Source: an uncultured Mogibacterium sp. (GTDB lineage: Bacteria > Bacillota > Clostridia > Peptostreptococcales > Anaerovoracaceae). Taken from it: a stretch of 64,000 nucleotides of DNA. The notes below the pieces were generated by a model. The model worked only from the letters and a program-made list of their open reading frames with translations, made no database searches and was not told where the DNA came from. The stretch spans positions 21,498 to 85,497 of the forward strand of contig NZ_CALISE010000017.1 in NCBI RefSeq assembly GCF_938041965.1, in the 5' to 3' direction. A program made the position numbers and the translations under genes. Numbering within the stretch: the first letter of the stretch is position 1; each line of letters begins with the position of its first letter. Below, one piece after another: positions 33,114-42,140 of the stretch.

Positions 33114-33256
33114 CTATATCTCCTTCATTTTATACAAAAATCAAATGCTAATTTGTTCAACTTTATTAATTTTACATCATGGATATGTTCGCCGCAAGAT
33201 ACAATAAGCTTTATTTAAAAATAATCACTCTTTAGCTTTTTTTCGGCATTTTTTAG

Positions 33257-34135
33257 CTAAAAAATAAGATTAATAAGGCCCAGTATAAATCCAATTAGCG
33301 CACCTAGATTGACGATAGTAGTTAGCTCCTTCGACATCACCTCCATGACCATGTCCTCGAGCTGTTCAACTTCCATGTCCTCGATTTTCTGACTGACCAT
33401 ACTAGTGATATCCATTTTAGCGATAAGCTCCGGAATCACAGCTTTGATAGTTTTCCTATAAATCTCTCTTACCTTCGCCCTCAGTTCCTCGTCGCTCACA
33501 CCATTACTCGTTATCATGTCGTAAATGTTATCACCACGAAGCTTCTCCATACTGCGGCTAACCTCAGGTGCTAAGAAGTTGTAGCAGTGATCATCAACAT
33601 ATCTTCCGATATTATCCGAAATAGACCCGAGAATGCTATCTATCATCTCCGGATTTATGAACATCCCAAGCATAGATCCGCCAAGCTGCTCTCCGATTAT
33701 CTGACCACCCTTTACTTTGATTATATCTGAAAAATTAATGCTCTTAACCGCATCCGCCATTCGTAGAGCTACCGCATAGTCGAGATTCGTCGTAATCATC
33801 TCGTACTCCTCTTCAGAGAATGAAATTGCTCTAAACCCACTATCGATATCTGATTTCAGCATCTTCATGATTCGCTCAGTAACAGCTGCTTCTGTCTCTT
33901 CATTAAGCGCCTTACTCTCGATGTCTTCGCTCGTGACGAGGTGATTCGATATAACAGCCCCGACAGACTTTGCAAGCCTAGTTTTCCCCTTCGGAATAGC
34001 TCCAGGGGTCAGCGGAACCTTGTGACCGAAGATATATTTCTCATGGCGCGGCCTGAACAGCATCTTGACCGCAATATAATTGGTACAATATCCTATAAGT
34101 GCTCCGATTAGCGGAGCAGCGATATATTTAAACAT
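33257..34135 (-). CDS. DUF445 family membrane protein
   Basis: 292 residues. The N-terminal helix (about 4-22: AAPLIGALIGYCTNYIAVKM) is followed directly by LFRPRHEKYIFGHKVPLTPG, the strongest mark of DUF445. A long helical middle and a C-terminal membrane helix (NLGALIGFILGLINLIF) complete the protein. In Bacillus the family includes YheB/YteJ-like envelope proteins of unclear role. Single gene. The 33114-33256 gap before the cyclophilin gene holds only AT-rich sequence with a short AGCTAAAAAA inverted repeat. Confidence 0.88.
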   Translation of the reverse strand: MFKYIAAPLIGALIGYCTNYIAVKMLFRPRHEKYIFGHKVPLTPGAIPKGKTRLAKSVGAVISNHLVTSEDIESKALNEETEAAVTERIMKMLKSDIDSGFRAISFSEEEYEMITTNLDYAVALRMADAVKSINFSDIIKVKGGQIIGEQLGGSMLGMFINPEMIDSILGSISDNIGRYVDDHCYNFLAPEVSRSMEKLRGDNIYDMITSNGVSDEELRAKVREIYRKTIKAVIPELIAKMDITSMVSQKIEDMEVEQLEDMVMEVMSKELTTIVNLGALIGFILGLINLIF

Positions 34136-34269
34136 CTTTAAAACCTCCAGTGCATACGAACGAAATTATATCACTAACTGGACGTTGTTTGCATAATAAT
34201 GTAAGATATTTCAGTGATTTATTGCAATATATTTTATTGATTTGGCTTTGTAAATTTCGGTATAAAGCA

Positions 34270-34294
34270 CAGGGGTTCGAGTCCCCTGCGAGTA
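34270..34294 (+). pseudogene. 3' fragment of a tRNA gene (T arm and acceptor strand)
   Basis: AGGGG-TTCGAGT-CCCCT is a perfect T arm, followed by GCGAGTA as a 3' acceptor strand. No D arm, anticodon arm or 5' acceptor strand lies upstream and no CCA follows. It ends just before the tcdA ATG. Confidence 0.55.
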
Positions 34295-34295
34295 T

Positions 34296-35051
34296 ATGAT
34301 TAATCAATTTTCAAGAAGTGAATTAATATATGGAAAAGACGCAATCGAGACCTTGAAGGGCTGCCGAGTTGCGGTATTTGGCGTTGGCGGCGTCGGAGGT
34401 TACGTGGTGGAGGCGCTCGCCAGAGCTGGTGTGGGTGCTCTCGATATCATTGATAACGACGATGTCAGCCTGACAAATATAAATAGGCAGATAATCGCCA
34501 CCCATGATACTATCGGCGAAAGCAAGGTAGTGGTGTGCGAAGCTAGAATTAAGCAGCTCAATCCCAACTGTGAGGTGCGAGGACACCAGATGTTCTACTT
34601 GCCTGAAACTGCGGAGAATTTTGACTTCACCGATTACGACTATGTTGTGGATGCCGTCGACACTGTATCAGCTAAGCTCGACATCATCGAGAGATGCAAA
34701 AGTGTGGAAGTTCCGATAATTTCCTGCATGGGATGTGGAAACCGTATAGATCCTACAAAGCTAGCCATTATGGACATCTCAAAGACATCGATGGATCCGC
34801 TTGCCAAGGTTATACGAAAAGGACTCAAAGATAGGCGAATTAAAGGTGTAAAAGTTCTCTGCTCCACTGAGGAGCCTATAGTACCGATTCTACCAGAGGG
34901 CGGAGAGGCCGAGAGCAAGGGAACTGCTGGCAGAGTGGCTCCTGGCTCAACTCCATTTGTCCCTGCTGCTGCGGGGCTTGCAATAGCTAGTGAAGTCGTG
35001 AAGGACCTCACGGGCTTCGATTCACGAAAACGAACAAAAGGTGGACGCTAG
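34296..35051 (+). CDS. tcdA: tRNA threonylcarbamoyladenosine dehydratase
   Basis: 251 residues, ThiF/E1-like fold. The ATP site GVGGVGGYVVEALARAG is near residues 29-45, the start MINQFSRSELIYG is typical, and CMGCGNRIDPTKL near 147 and KGVKVLCSTEEP near 184 are family segments. TcdA cyclises t6A37 in tRNA to ct6A using ATP. There is no Shine-Dalgarno match before the ATG: the preceding bases are a tRNA fragment, so initiation must rely on a weak GAG or a leaderless-like mode. The stop codon lies in the loop of the terminator. Confidence 0.93.
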   Translation: MINQFSRSELIYGKDAIETLKGCRVAVFGVGGVGGYVVEALARAGVGALDIIDNDDVSLTNINRQIIATHDTIGESKVVVCEARIKQLNPNCEVRGHQMFYLPETAENFDFTDYDYVVDAVDTVSAKLDIIERCKSVEVPIISCMGCGNRIDPTKLAIMDISKTSMDPLAKVIRKGLKDRRIKGVKVLCSTEEPIVPILPEGGEAESKGTAGRVAPGSTPFVPAAAGLAIASEVVKDLTGFDSRKRTKGGR

Positions 35052-35063
35052 GTCCACCTTTTT
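35037..35063 (+). terminator. Terminator overlapping the end of tcdA
   Basis: A 10-bp stem (35037-35046 with 35052-35061), 5-base loop containing the tcdA stop, then T run. The A run on the other side lets it also serve the convergent mutM. Confidence 0.9.
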
Positions 35064-35087
35064 CTAACCTTAACCATATCACAAGAA

Positions 35088-35948
35088 TCACTCCTGACAC
35101 TCAGGGCAGTACACACTGCTCCTGCCTGCAATCACAGCTCTCTCAAGCTTGCATCCGCACTTTTGACATTCCTCTCCAGCATGGTTATATACCTGTAGAA
35201 AAGGGGTATTTCTATAGTCCGTCCCCTTTCCTGCCAGATAGGCCTCTTCAGAAATCTGATTCTTTTCTATCATGAACTCCATCATCTTCGGAATCTCACT
35301 GGCAAGAGCCTGCCACTCATCATCAGTAAGCGAATTACAAGCTCTAGCCGGAACAATTCCGCAGCGGTACAAGACTTCGTCGGTGTAAATATTTCCAAGA
35401 CCTGCGATAACGCTTTGGTCAAGGAGCCCCGTCTTGATGGCAGACTTTCTCTTCGCTAGATGACTCTTTAGATACTCTCCATCAAGTGTGTCGTCCGTCG
35501 CCTCTGCTCCAAGCTGCCCGATACCAGTCGCTCTAAATTCAGCCCCTGTCGTTATAGCCCATATACCGCCAAACTGCCTCTGGTCGACATAGCGGAGCTC
35601 TTTCTCGGTGCCATCATTATCTCGCAGCTTAAACACTATATGCGTGTGCTTAAGCTCCTCATATCCAGGTGGCGTTACCAATAGAACGCCAGTCATGCGG
35701 TAGTGAGCTACGAGCTTAAGTTCCTCTGGCGCCCCTTCACGCTTCGGTGTGATCATGTTGAAAATCAGGAATTTGCCACGGCGCAGTACGGTGTCAAATC
35801 TACTACCAAGCACCAGCTTCTTGAACTCTTCGGGGCCGTAATTCTTGATGCTCTTTGCCAGTCTCACCTCGACATCTTCAATTGTGCAGCCGTTTAGCTG
35901 TGGTGCGAGAACTTTTCTCGCAGTTTCAACCTCTACTAATTCAGGCAT
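35088..35948 (-). CDS. mutM: Formamidopyrimidine-DNA glycosylase
   Basis: 286 residues. Removes oxidised purines (8-oxoguanine, FaPy) and nicks the strand. The start is fixed by the catalytic N-terminus: after Met removal the chain must begin PELVEVET, so the ATG at 35948 is used, not the one six codons upstream. Also seen: the lysine loop RRGKFLIF near 55, the H2TH region LLDQSVIAGLGNIYTDEVLY near 173, and the C-terminal zinc finger CQKCG...CPEC. Single gene, convergent with tcdA. Confidence 0.95.
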   Translation of the reverse strand: MPELVEVETARKVLAPQLNGCTIEDVEVRLAKSIKNYGPEEFKKLVLGSRFDTVLRRGKFLIFNMITPKREGAPEELKLVAHYRMTGVLLVTPPGYEELKHTHIVFKLRDNDGTEKELRYVDQRQFGGIWAITTGAEFRATGIGQLGAEATDDTLDGEYLKSHLAKRKSAIKTGLLDQSVIAGLGNIYTDEVLYRCGIVPARACNSLTDDEWQALASEIPKMMEFMIEKNQISEEAYLAGKGTDYRNTPFLQVYNHAGEECQKCGCKLERAVIAGRSSVYCPECQE

Positions 35949-36056
35949 CCAGGCTACTCCCTTCAAACTAATTATAATACACGCTTAGTGAAATAATGCA
36001 AATAAAATAGTCGGTGCACAGCCTTTAGTCTGCCTCATGCACCAACTTATCTTCAG

Positions 36057-36659
36057 TTATATCTCTCGTCTTCCTTCCATCGCCTTGAGAAGCGTGACTT
36101 CATCGGCATACTCGAGATCTCCGCCGACAGGAATGCCGTGTGCAATTCTCGTCACCTTGATGCCAGACGGTTTTAGCAGCCTAGCTATGTACATGGCAGT
36201 CGCCTCACCCTCGATATTAGGGTTCGTTGCCACGATTATCTCGTCGATTTCATCATGCTGCTGGAGCCTAGTAATCAGCGATTTGAGATTGATGTCATTA
36301 GGACCGATGCCCTCTACCGGTGAAATAGCACCGTGAAGCACATGATACATTCCTTTAAATTCCCTTATCCGCTCCATCGCAATCACATCCTGCGGTGTCT
36401 CGACAACACATACCTTTGTCCTATCCCGCGATTCATCACTGCAAATCTCGCATGGATCGGTATCTGTCAAATTGCCGCACACCGAGCAGTAGTGAAGGCT
36501 TCTCTTGGCATTCACGATTGAATTTGCAAGAGCCGTTGCCTCGCTCTCCTCGAGTGCAAGAATGTGGAACGCTAGTCGCTGTGCGGTCTTGCCACCAATT
36601 CCAGGTAGCTTAGACAGCTCATTTATTAACTTGTTCAGTGGCTTTGGATACTGCCTCAT
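36057..36659 (-). CDS. recR: Recombination protein RecR
   Basis: 200 residues, the standard size. N-terminal helix-hairpin-helix (ELSKLPGIGGKTAQRLAFHI near 14), zinc site CSVCGNLTDTDPCEIC near 57, Toprim domain with VVETPQDVIAMERI near 81 and VATNPNIEGEATAMY near 143. RecR with RecO loads RecA on gapped DNA. It follows ebfC by 12 bases in the usual dnaX-ebfC-recR operon. Confidence 0.97.
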   Translation of the reverse strand: MRQYPKPLNKLINELSKLPGIGGKTAQRLAFHILALEESEATALANSIVNAKRSLHYCSVCGNLTDTDPCEICSDESRDRTKVCVVETPQDVIAMERIREFKGMYHVLHGAISPVEGIGPNDINLKSLITRLQQHDEIDEIIVATNPNIEGEATAMYIARLLKPSGIKVTRIAHGIPVGGDLEYADEVTLLKAMEGRREI

Positions 36660-36671
36660 CTGAACGCCTTT

Positions 36672-37034
36672 CTACAGCCCTAGTCCAGGGATGTTTAGGC
36701 CACCTGCAACCTTGCCCATCTCATTCTCAGCAATTGCATCGATCTGGCGCATGCCCTCATTTACAGCCGCCATGATGAGATCTTGTAGCATTTCTACATC
36801 GTCTGGATCAACAACGTCTCTATCGATTACGAGCTTTGTAATCTCCTTGTTGCCGTTAACAGTGACCTCCACTGCACCGCCGCCAGCAGTTGCAGTTGTC
36901 TCCTGCTCAGCTATAGAAGCCTGTGCAGCCTCCATATCGCGCTGCATAGCCTGAAGCTGCTTCATCTGCTGCTGCATGCTTCCTGCACCACCGCCAACCT
37001 TCTTTTTCTTACCTGCTCTCATACCTTTGCCCAT
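36672..37034 (-). CDS. ebfC: YbaB/EbfC family nucleoid-associated protein
   Basis: 120 residues from the ATG at 37034 (GGAGGAG upstream; an in-frame TTG at 37049 is part of that site region). A lysine/glycine-rich start, a long helix rich in Gln and Met (MQQQMKQLQAMQRDMEAAQA), the strand VEVTVNGNKEITKLVIDRDV, and a C-terminal helix. It is a small dimer that binds DNA and compacts the nucleoid. Between dnaX and recR, as in most bacteria. The N-terminal basic extension is longer than in E. coli YbaB. Confidence 0.94.
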   Translation of the reverse strand: MGKGMRAGKKKKVGGGAGSMQQQMKQLQAMQRDMEAAQASIAEQETTATAGGGAVEVTVNGNKEITKLVIDRDVVDPDDVEMLQDLIMAAVNEGMRQIDAIAENEMGKVAGGLNIPGLGL

Positions 37035-37055
37035 GATTTTCTCCTCCAATATGTG

Positions 37056-38894
37056 CTATTTAATGTCTATCTTATCTACGCCAAAAAAGTCAGCTACATC
37101 CTTCGCCACTTCCTTGGCTATCTCGTCTTTTTCCTCTGCTGCATCAATGAGTTCCTCATCGAACCTCTGAAGCCCCGGTTCTTCAACTTGGCTAAGCTCC
37201 CTTGCATCCGCCGGATTATACTCTACAACTCTAAACGCGATGTAAAATTTATCACCATATAAGGCCTTAGTTATCCTGTTGAGCTCGTCTAGCGCATCAT
37301 CAGCCATAAGGCTCTTGGTCTTCTTAACCTCTACGGTAAGTTCACTACCGTGCAAATCGACCAGCCTCGTATACTTTGCAACCATCGCCATGAACATTGC
37401 ATCTGTTCTAGCCATCTGGTCACAGATTCTATCCCACATCTCATCAAGATTATGATTTGCTTCAAACTCCACGATGTGCCTATCTGGCGGAGCTCCTTCT
37501 AGTGGATTGAATTTCTGTTCGAAGAGAGGCTTCGGTCCATCTGCATCTTGCGCTCTCTCCGCACTGACATTTGGACGAGGCTGAACCTGCTTCTCGTAAG
37601 CATTTCTAGCTTGCGGCTCCTCCTTTGGTGTTCCTGATTGCGAAGCTTCTGCGCTTATTGACTCTGGTCTATGGTTCTCTGCCTTGGTATTCAACCGCTG
37701 TGCACTACTCGTCGCTGGTGCAGTCCCTGCCTGAGCTCTTGGATTCCTAGCTCCCATAGGGATATTCGCATTTATACGAACTGGCTCAGTCCTGACTTCC
37801 GCACTCTCACCTACGATGAGTTTAATAACACATGTCTCTAGCAAAATCCTCGGCATAGTCGAGAACTTTGCCTTGTTGACGGTATCCGAAAGCAAGCGAA
37901 TGCCGTAATTTATCGCTTCGTCGCTCAGAGACTTTGCCTGTGTGACGATTCTCGCAGTGTTTTCGCTAGAGGCATTTACAAGCTCCGAAGGGTCTTGCAC
38001 GTACTTACAAATCATGAGATTCCTGTAGTGCATTAGCCAGTCCGAAAGCAGCTGCTTGGCATCCTTGCCTATCCTCACCATGCTGTCTATATCAGCTAGC
38101 GCCGTTCCAGCTTCCCCTGTCCTAATCGCATCTGTTAGCTCTATGTAGAAATCATCTCCCGCGCCGCCCGTATACTCCAGCACCAGCTCTCTGGTTATAA
38201 GCTCATCACCAGCGTTGATGCACTGCTCGAGCAGGCTGAGCGCATCTCTTACGGATCCGTCTGCCTTGCGGGCAATAACGGCTAGGGCATCTTCCTCAAT
38301 TGAAATGTCCTTCTTCTGGCAAATTCTTTTCATGCCTTCCAGAAGGTCATTTTCCGAAACATGCCTGAAGTTCAGCATTAAGCACCTTGATTTTATCGTC
38401 GCTTTAATCTTCTCCGGGTTGGTCGTCGCCAGTATGAATATTACGTGCGCTGGTGGCTCTTCGAGTGTCTTGAGGAAAGCATTTTCCGCCGAATCGGTGA
38501 GCATGTGCGCCTCGTCTATGATGTAGACCTTGTACTTTCCAACGGTTGGTGGATATTGCACTGATTCAGTAATCTGCCTTAGGCTCTCCACACCATTATT
38601 GGATGCCGCATCCAGCTCTACTACATCGAGGAATCTACCTTCTGTAATCGCCCTACAATTAGCGCACTCACCACACGGCAGGTCTACGCCAGGCTCGCTG
38701 CAGGTGCAGTTAACTGCTTTTGCAAGAATCCTCGCTGTCGTCGTCTTACCCGTGCCTCGGGTGCCCGCAAACAGATACGACTGGCTCACCGTTCCCTTCT
38801 TGATCTGATTGCGAAGTATCTTCACAATATGCTTCTGTCCGATTATCTCTTCAAAGCGTTCCGGCCTCTCCGACCTGTATAGTGCCAGATGCAT
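37056..38894 (-). CDS. dnaX: DNA polymerase III subunit gamma/tau
   Basis: 612 residues. AAA+ clamp-loader motor: Walker A GTRGTGKTT near 44, zinc-binding cysteines CTCSEPG..CGECANC near 64-82, Walker B VYIIDEAHML near 122, sensor 1 LATTNPEKI, SRC motif KSRCLMLNF. After domain III (to about 370) comes a Pro/Ala/Gln-rich linker (about 380-470) and a tau-type C-terminal domain that contacts polymerase. Loads the sliding clamp during replication. I did not see a clear slippery site for a shorter gamma form. The SRP RNA gene lies just upstream on the same strand. Confidence 0.97.
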   Translation of the reverse strand: MHLALYRSERPERFEEIIGQKHIVKILRNQIKKGTVSQSYLFAGTRGTGKTTTARILAKAVNCTCSEPGVDLPCGECANCRAITEGRFLDVVELDAASNNGVESLRQITESVQYPPTVGKYKVYIIDEAHMLTDSAENAFLKTLEEPPAHVIFILATTNPEKIKATIKSRCLMLNFRHVSENDLLEGMKRICQKKDISIEEDALAVIARKADGSVRDALSLLEQCINAGDELITRELVLEYTGGAGDDFYIELTDAIRTGEAGTALADIDSMVRIGKDAKQLLSDWLMHYRNLMICKYVQDPSELVNASSENTARIVTQAKSLSDEAINYGIRLLSDTVNKAKFSTMPRILLETCVIKLIVGESAEVRTEPVRINANIPMGARNPRAQAGTAPATSSAQRLNTKAENHRPESISAEASQSGTPKEEPQARNAYEKQVQPRPNVSAERAQDADGPKPLFEQKFNPLEGAPPDRHIVEFEANHNLDEMWDRICDQMARTDAMFMAMVAKYTRLVDLHGSELTVEVKKTKSLMADDALDELNRITKALYGDKFYIAFRVVEYNPADARELSQVEEPGLQRFDEELIDAAEEKDEIAKEVAKDVADFFGVDKIDIK

Positions 38895-38954
38895 ATCGTA
38901 CCTCCTTCTAGCAGCCTAGTGCGCCTATATTACGCAACCCCATATATTAATCGA

Positions 38955-39099
38955 GCTCTTAGACACCTTGCGATCGGTAGGAGGCGAATCTGCGGCACAT
39001 GAGATGTCCCGCTTAATGCTGCTTCCTCTCGGACCTGACATGGTTCACAGTATCCCATTGCGCAGGACCCCCTACAAACCGCAAGCTGCCTAAGAGCAC
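38955..39099 (-). ncRNA. ffs: Signal recognition particle RNA (4.5S-type, with extended stem)
   Basis: The universal SRP domain IV is present on the minus strand: CCATGTCAGGTCCGAGAGG then AAGCAGCA, near 39042-39016. The flanks pair into one long rod: GTAGGGGG with CCTCCTAC, CTTGCG with CGCAAG, and the ends GCTCTTAG with CTAAGAGC. About 145 nt, longer than the E. coli 4.5S RNA and without a clear Alu domain. It scaffolds Ffh for membrane targeting. A consensus promoter starts transcription near 39099. Directly upstream of dnaX, a usual place in Firmicutes. Confidence 0.92.
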
Positions 39100-39105
39100 T
39101 TGAAT

Positions 39106-39134
39106 ATTATATTATCTAAATCCATTAGTGTCAA
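39106..39134 (-). promoter_or_regulatory. Consensus promoter of the SRP RNA
   Basis: TTGACA (39129-39134), 17-base spacer, TATAAT (39106-39111) on the minus strand: a perfect sigma-A match, as expected for an abundant stable RNA. Confidence 0.9.
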
Positions 39135-39204
39135 TCATTGTACAGCTCGTTCTCTATTTACTCTTATAAGATGAAATTATTTAGCGCTGTATTATTTTAA
39201 ACGC

Positions 39205-39236
39205 ATAAAAAGAGTCCTCCTCTCGGAGAACTCTTT
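39205..39236 (-). terminator. Terminator of the ribosomal protein operon
   Basis: A 12-base stem with one mismatch (39209-39220 with 39225-39236), 4-base loop, then TTTTTAT on the minus strand, 30 bases after the rplQ stop. Confidence 0.85.
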
Positions 39237-39265
39237 ATTATAATTATATCGATTAGACGACAGCT

Positions 39266-39607
39266 CTATACGAGCTCGAGATATACGACCTCCGCATTAT
39301 CTCCCTGTCTAGGTCCTAGCTTGAGAACTCTTGTATATCCGCCATTACGCTCAGCGTACTCTGGTGCGATCTCATCAAAGAGCTTTGTAACTACATCTTC
39401 GTCGAAAACGTATGCGAGAACCTGTCTTCTTGCATGAAGATCTCCACGCTTAGCTAGAGTAACTAGCTTCTCAGCTTCACGACCTGCTTCCTTCGCTCTA
39501 TCTAGAGTTGTAGTAATTCTACCTTCTCTGAATAGATCGGTTACGAGGTTTCTTAGCATGGATTTTCTGTGTGCAGAATTTCTGCCCAGCTTCTTGTAAC
39601 CATTCAT
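39266..39607 (-). CDS. rplQ: Ribosomal protein L17
   Basis: 113 residues, the compact bacterial length. Starts MNGYKKLGRNSAHRKSMLRN, the conserved rRNA-binding start of L17, and ends GDNAEVVYLELV. Large-subunit protein near the exit tunnel. Last gene of the long ribosomal operon; 19 bases after rpoA and followed by the terminator. Order rpoA-rplQ is the standard one. Confidence 0.97.
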   Translation of the reverse strand: MNGYKKLGRNSAHRKSMLRNLVTDLFREGRITTTLDRAKEAGREAEKLVTLAKRGDLHARRQVLAYVFDEDVVTKLFDEIAPEYAERNGGYTRVLKLGPRQGDNAEVVYLELV

Positions 39608-39626
39608 CAGTCTCTACTCCTTTCAG

Positions 39627-40574
39627 TTAGTTTTCGTCATTAGGCTTAAGGCTCAATCCGAGCTCTGTAAGCTTATTCTTTACTTCTACAAGCGACTTCA
39701 TTCCGAGGTTTCTAACCTTCATCATGTCTTCTTCAGTACGCTGAGTTAGCTCCTGAACTGTGTTGATTGAAGCTCTCTTGAGGCAGTTAAACGAACGAAC
39801 TGAGAGCTCTAGCTCTTCAATTGTCATCTCAAGTGCCTTCTCCTTACGAGCTTCACTCTTCTCGACCATGAAGTCCATCTCGTTCACCTCGGAACCCAGT
39901 CCAATGAATAGGTTGAGGTGCTCTAGCATGATCTTTGCACCGATGGATACACCCTCTTCAGGAGTGATCGAACCATCTGTCCAAAGCTCAAGTGTTAGCT
40001 TATCGTAATCAGTCACCTGCCCAACTCTTGTATTCTCAACTGTGAAGTTAACCTTCTTAACAGGTGTGAATATTGAGTCTACTGGAATAACTGCTATAGG
40101 AGTTGAATCTGTCTTATTCTGCTCTGCAGGTACATATCCTCTTCCCGAAGCGATGTTCATCTCCATTACCAAAGTTGCATTCTCTGCTAGAGTTGCAATG
40201 TGTAAATCTGGATTGAAAATCTCCGTATCGGAATCAACGATGATATCCGCTGCTGTTACTTCTCTAGCACCAACAGCATTGATAATCGCTCTCTTCTCCT
40301 CATCGCCATTGATTCTTACAGCAAGTCTCTTTAGGTTCAAGATAATCTCTGTAACATCTTCCTTGACGCCTGGAATAGTTGAGAACTCATGGAGTACACC
40401 GTCAATCTTGACAGAAGTGATAGCTGCTCCTGGTAAAGAGCTGAGAAGAATTCTTCTCATGCAGTTTCCGAGCGTTGTACCGTATCCTCTCTCGAGAGGT
40501 TCTACAACGAACTTTCCGTACTGTCCATTTTCATCGATTTCCTTAGTAATTGTTGGCTTTACTATCTCAATCAT
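39627..40574 (-). CDS. rpoA: RNA polymerase alpha subunit
   Basis: 315 residues. N-terminal dimer domain (FVVEPLERGYGTTLGNCMRR; LHEFSTIPGVKEDVTEIILN) and C-terminal DNA/activator-binding domain (ELSVRSFNCLKRASINTVQE; MKVRNLGMKSLVEVKNKL) joined by a flexible linker. It nucleates core polymerase assembly and contacts UP elements. Between rpsD (79 bases upstream) and rplQ. The usual alpha-operon position. Confidence 0.98.
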   Translation of the reverse strand: MIEIVKPTITKEIDENGQYGKFVVEPLERGYGTTLGNCMRRILLSSLPGAAITSVKIDGVLHEFSTIPGVKEDVTEIILNLKRLAVRINGDEEKRAIINAVGAREVTAADIIVDSDTEIFNPDLHIATLAENATLVMEMNIASGRGYVPAEQNKTDSTPIAVIPVDSIFTPVKKVNFTVENTRVGQVTDYDKLTLELWTDGSITPEEGVSIGAKIMLEHLNLFIGLGSEVNEMDFMVEKSEARKEKALEMTIEELELSVRSFNCLKRASINTVQELTQRTEEDMMKVRNLGMKSLVEVKNKLTELGLSLKPNDEN

Positions 40575-40653
40575 TTTGTTCCTCCCATAAATCTACTGAT
40601 CTGACGATTAATAATTAGTGCATTGTATGCAAACGTATTAATTAATCGAGCGA

Positions 40654-41241
40654 CTATCTTGAGTAGAACTCAACGATGCTGTGCTCTGCGATTGGTAGAT
40701 CAATGTCTTCACGGCTTGGTGCTGTAACGATTTTACCCTCAAGCTTGTCTAGATCAATGCTGATCCACTGTGGAGTTGTGATAACCATATCCTTAAGCTC
40801 CTTGAACTTAGGAGATGACTGAGACTTTTCCTTTACAGTGATTACATCTCCAGCCTTGAGTTCCATTGAAGGGATGTTAGCCTTCTTGCCATTAACTAGG
40901 AAGTGTCCGTGGTTAACTAGCTGTCTAGCTTCTCTTCTTGTAGCTGCAAAACCCATTCTGAATACAACGTTGTCGAATCTGCTCTCGAGCATTACGAGAA
41001 GGTTTGTACCAACCTGTCCAGGTCTCTTTTCAGCCTTAGCATATAGATTTCTGAACTGCTTCTCCTGAAGTCCGTATACGAACTTAACCTTCTGCTTCTC
41101 GTTGAGCTGAAGACCGTACTCACTCTTCTTTCTTCTGCTCTGCTGAGCCTGTCTCTTAGATTTCTTATTTATACCCATGTACTGTGGCTCAATGCCTAGT
41201 GCCTTAGCTCTCTTCAGTACTGGTTCTCTATTTCTAGCCAT
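40654..41241 (-). CDS. rpsD: Ribosomal protein S4
   Basis: 195 residues, with an S4 RNA-binding domain (FVYGLQEKQFRNLYAKAEKR; MLESRFDNVVFRMGFAATRR; ARQLVNHGHFLVNGKKANI). The N-terminal zinc cysteines of some S4 proteins are absent, so this is the zinc-free form. Early 16S rRNA binder and, in many bacteria, the repressor of its own operon. 22 bases after rpsK; the 79-base gap to rpoA is the longest within the alpha group. Confidence 0.97.
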   Translation of the reverse strand: MARNREPVLKRAKALGIEPQYMGINKKSKRQAQQSRRKKSEYGLQLNEKQKVKFVYGLQEKQFRNLYAKAEKRPGQVGTNLLVMLESRFDNVVFRMGFAATRREARQLVNHGHFLVNGKKANIPSMELKAGDVITVKEKSQSSPKFKELKDMVITTPQWISIDLDKLEGKIVTAPSREDIDLPIAEHSIVEFYSR

Positions 41242-41263
41242 GTATTGTTACTCCTCCTTCCGC

Positions 41264-41659
41264 TTAGACTCTTCTCTTCTTAGGTGGCCTGCATCCATTG
41301 TGAGGAATTGGCGTGATGTCCTTAATCATTGTTACATTGAGTCCAGCAGTCTGAAGTGCTCTGATAGCAGCTTCTCTACCGGAACCAGGACCCTTTACGT
41401 ATACCTCTACTGTCTTTAGACCATGCTCCATAGCTGCCTTTGCTGCAACCTCAGCAGCGCTCTGTGCAGCAAAAGGTGTCGACTTTCTCGAACCTCTGAA
41501 GCCGTTTGAGCCAGCGCTTGACCATGATAGTGCGTTTCCGTCCATGTCTGTTAGAGTAACTAGTGTGTTGTTAAATGTGGACTGGATGTGAGCCTGGCCT
41601 CTTTCAACGTTTTTACGTTCTCTTTTCTTCTTTCTAACTGTCTTCTTAACAGCTGCCAT
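41264..41659 (-). CDS. rpsK: Ribosomal protein S11
   Basis: 131 residues. Basic start (MAAVKKTVRKKKRERKN), then GQAHIQSTFNNTLVTLTDMD and the strongly conserved end VTMIKDITPIPHNGCRPPKK. It forms the 30S platform with S6, S15 and S18 and contacts the Shine-Dalgarno helix. 20 bases after rpsM. Confidence 0.98.
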   Translation of the reverse strand: MAAVKKTVRKKKRERKNVERGQAHIQSTFNNTLVTLTDMDGNALSWSSAGSNGFRGSRKSTPFAAQSAAEVAAKAAMEHGLKTVEVYVKGPGSGREAAIRALQTAGLNVTMIKDITPIPHNGCRPPKKRRV

Positions 41660-41679
41660 ATTTCTCTACCTCCTTGTCC

Positions 41680-42045
41680 TTATTTCTTCTTGCCAGCAAG
41701 ACGCTTAGGACCCTTACGAGTTCTTGCGTTTGTCTTGGTCTTCTGGCCTCTAACTGGGAGACCTCTTCTGTGTCTGATTCCTCTGTAGCTTCCGATCTCC
41801 ATCAGTCTCTTGATGTTTAGGGAAACTTCTCTTCTAAGATCACCTTCTACGATATGCTCAGTCTCAATGACCTTTCTAATCTTTCCGGCATCTTCTTCTG
41901 TAAGATCTCTTACTCTGATGTCACCATCCACTCCTGCTTTAGCGAGGATGTCCTTGGATGTTACTAGACCGATTCCATAGATATAAGTAAGACCGATTTC
42001 GATTCTCTTATCTCTAGGTAGGTCAACTCCGGCAATTCTTGCCAT
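41680..42045 (-). CDS. rpsM: Ribosomal protein S13
   Basis: 121 residues. MARIAGVDLPRDKRIEIGLT at the start, helix-two-turn-helix region, RGIRHRRGLPVRGQKTKTNA near the end and a lysine-rich tail. It lies in the 30S head and bridges to the 50S subunit. Preceded by a 121-base gap after rpmJ that holds TATAAT and an inverted repeat, so an internal promoter is possible. Confidence 0.98.
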   Translation of the reverse strand: MARIAGVDLPRDKRIEIGLTYIYGIGLVTSKDILAKAGVDGDIRVRDLTEEDAGKIRKVIETEHIVEGDLRREVSLNIKRLMEIGSYRGIRHRRGLPVRGQKTKTNARTRKGPKRLAGKKK

Positions 42046-42140
42046 TTCTTCCTCCTTTCCTATCTTCCGTCACCAGCCCGGGGGTGATATAGACAGGGGT
42101 TACATTTAATAAAGCTGTGCTGAGTTCCCGGCAAAACAGC

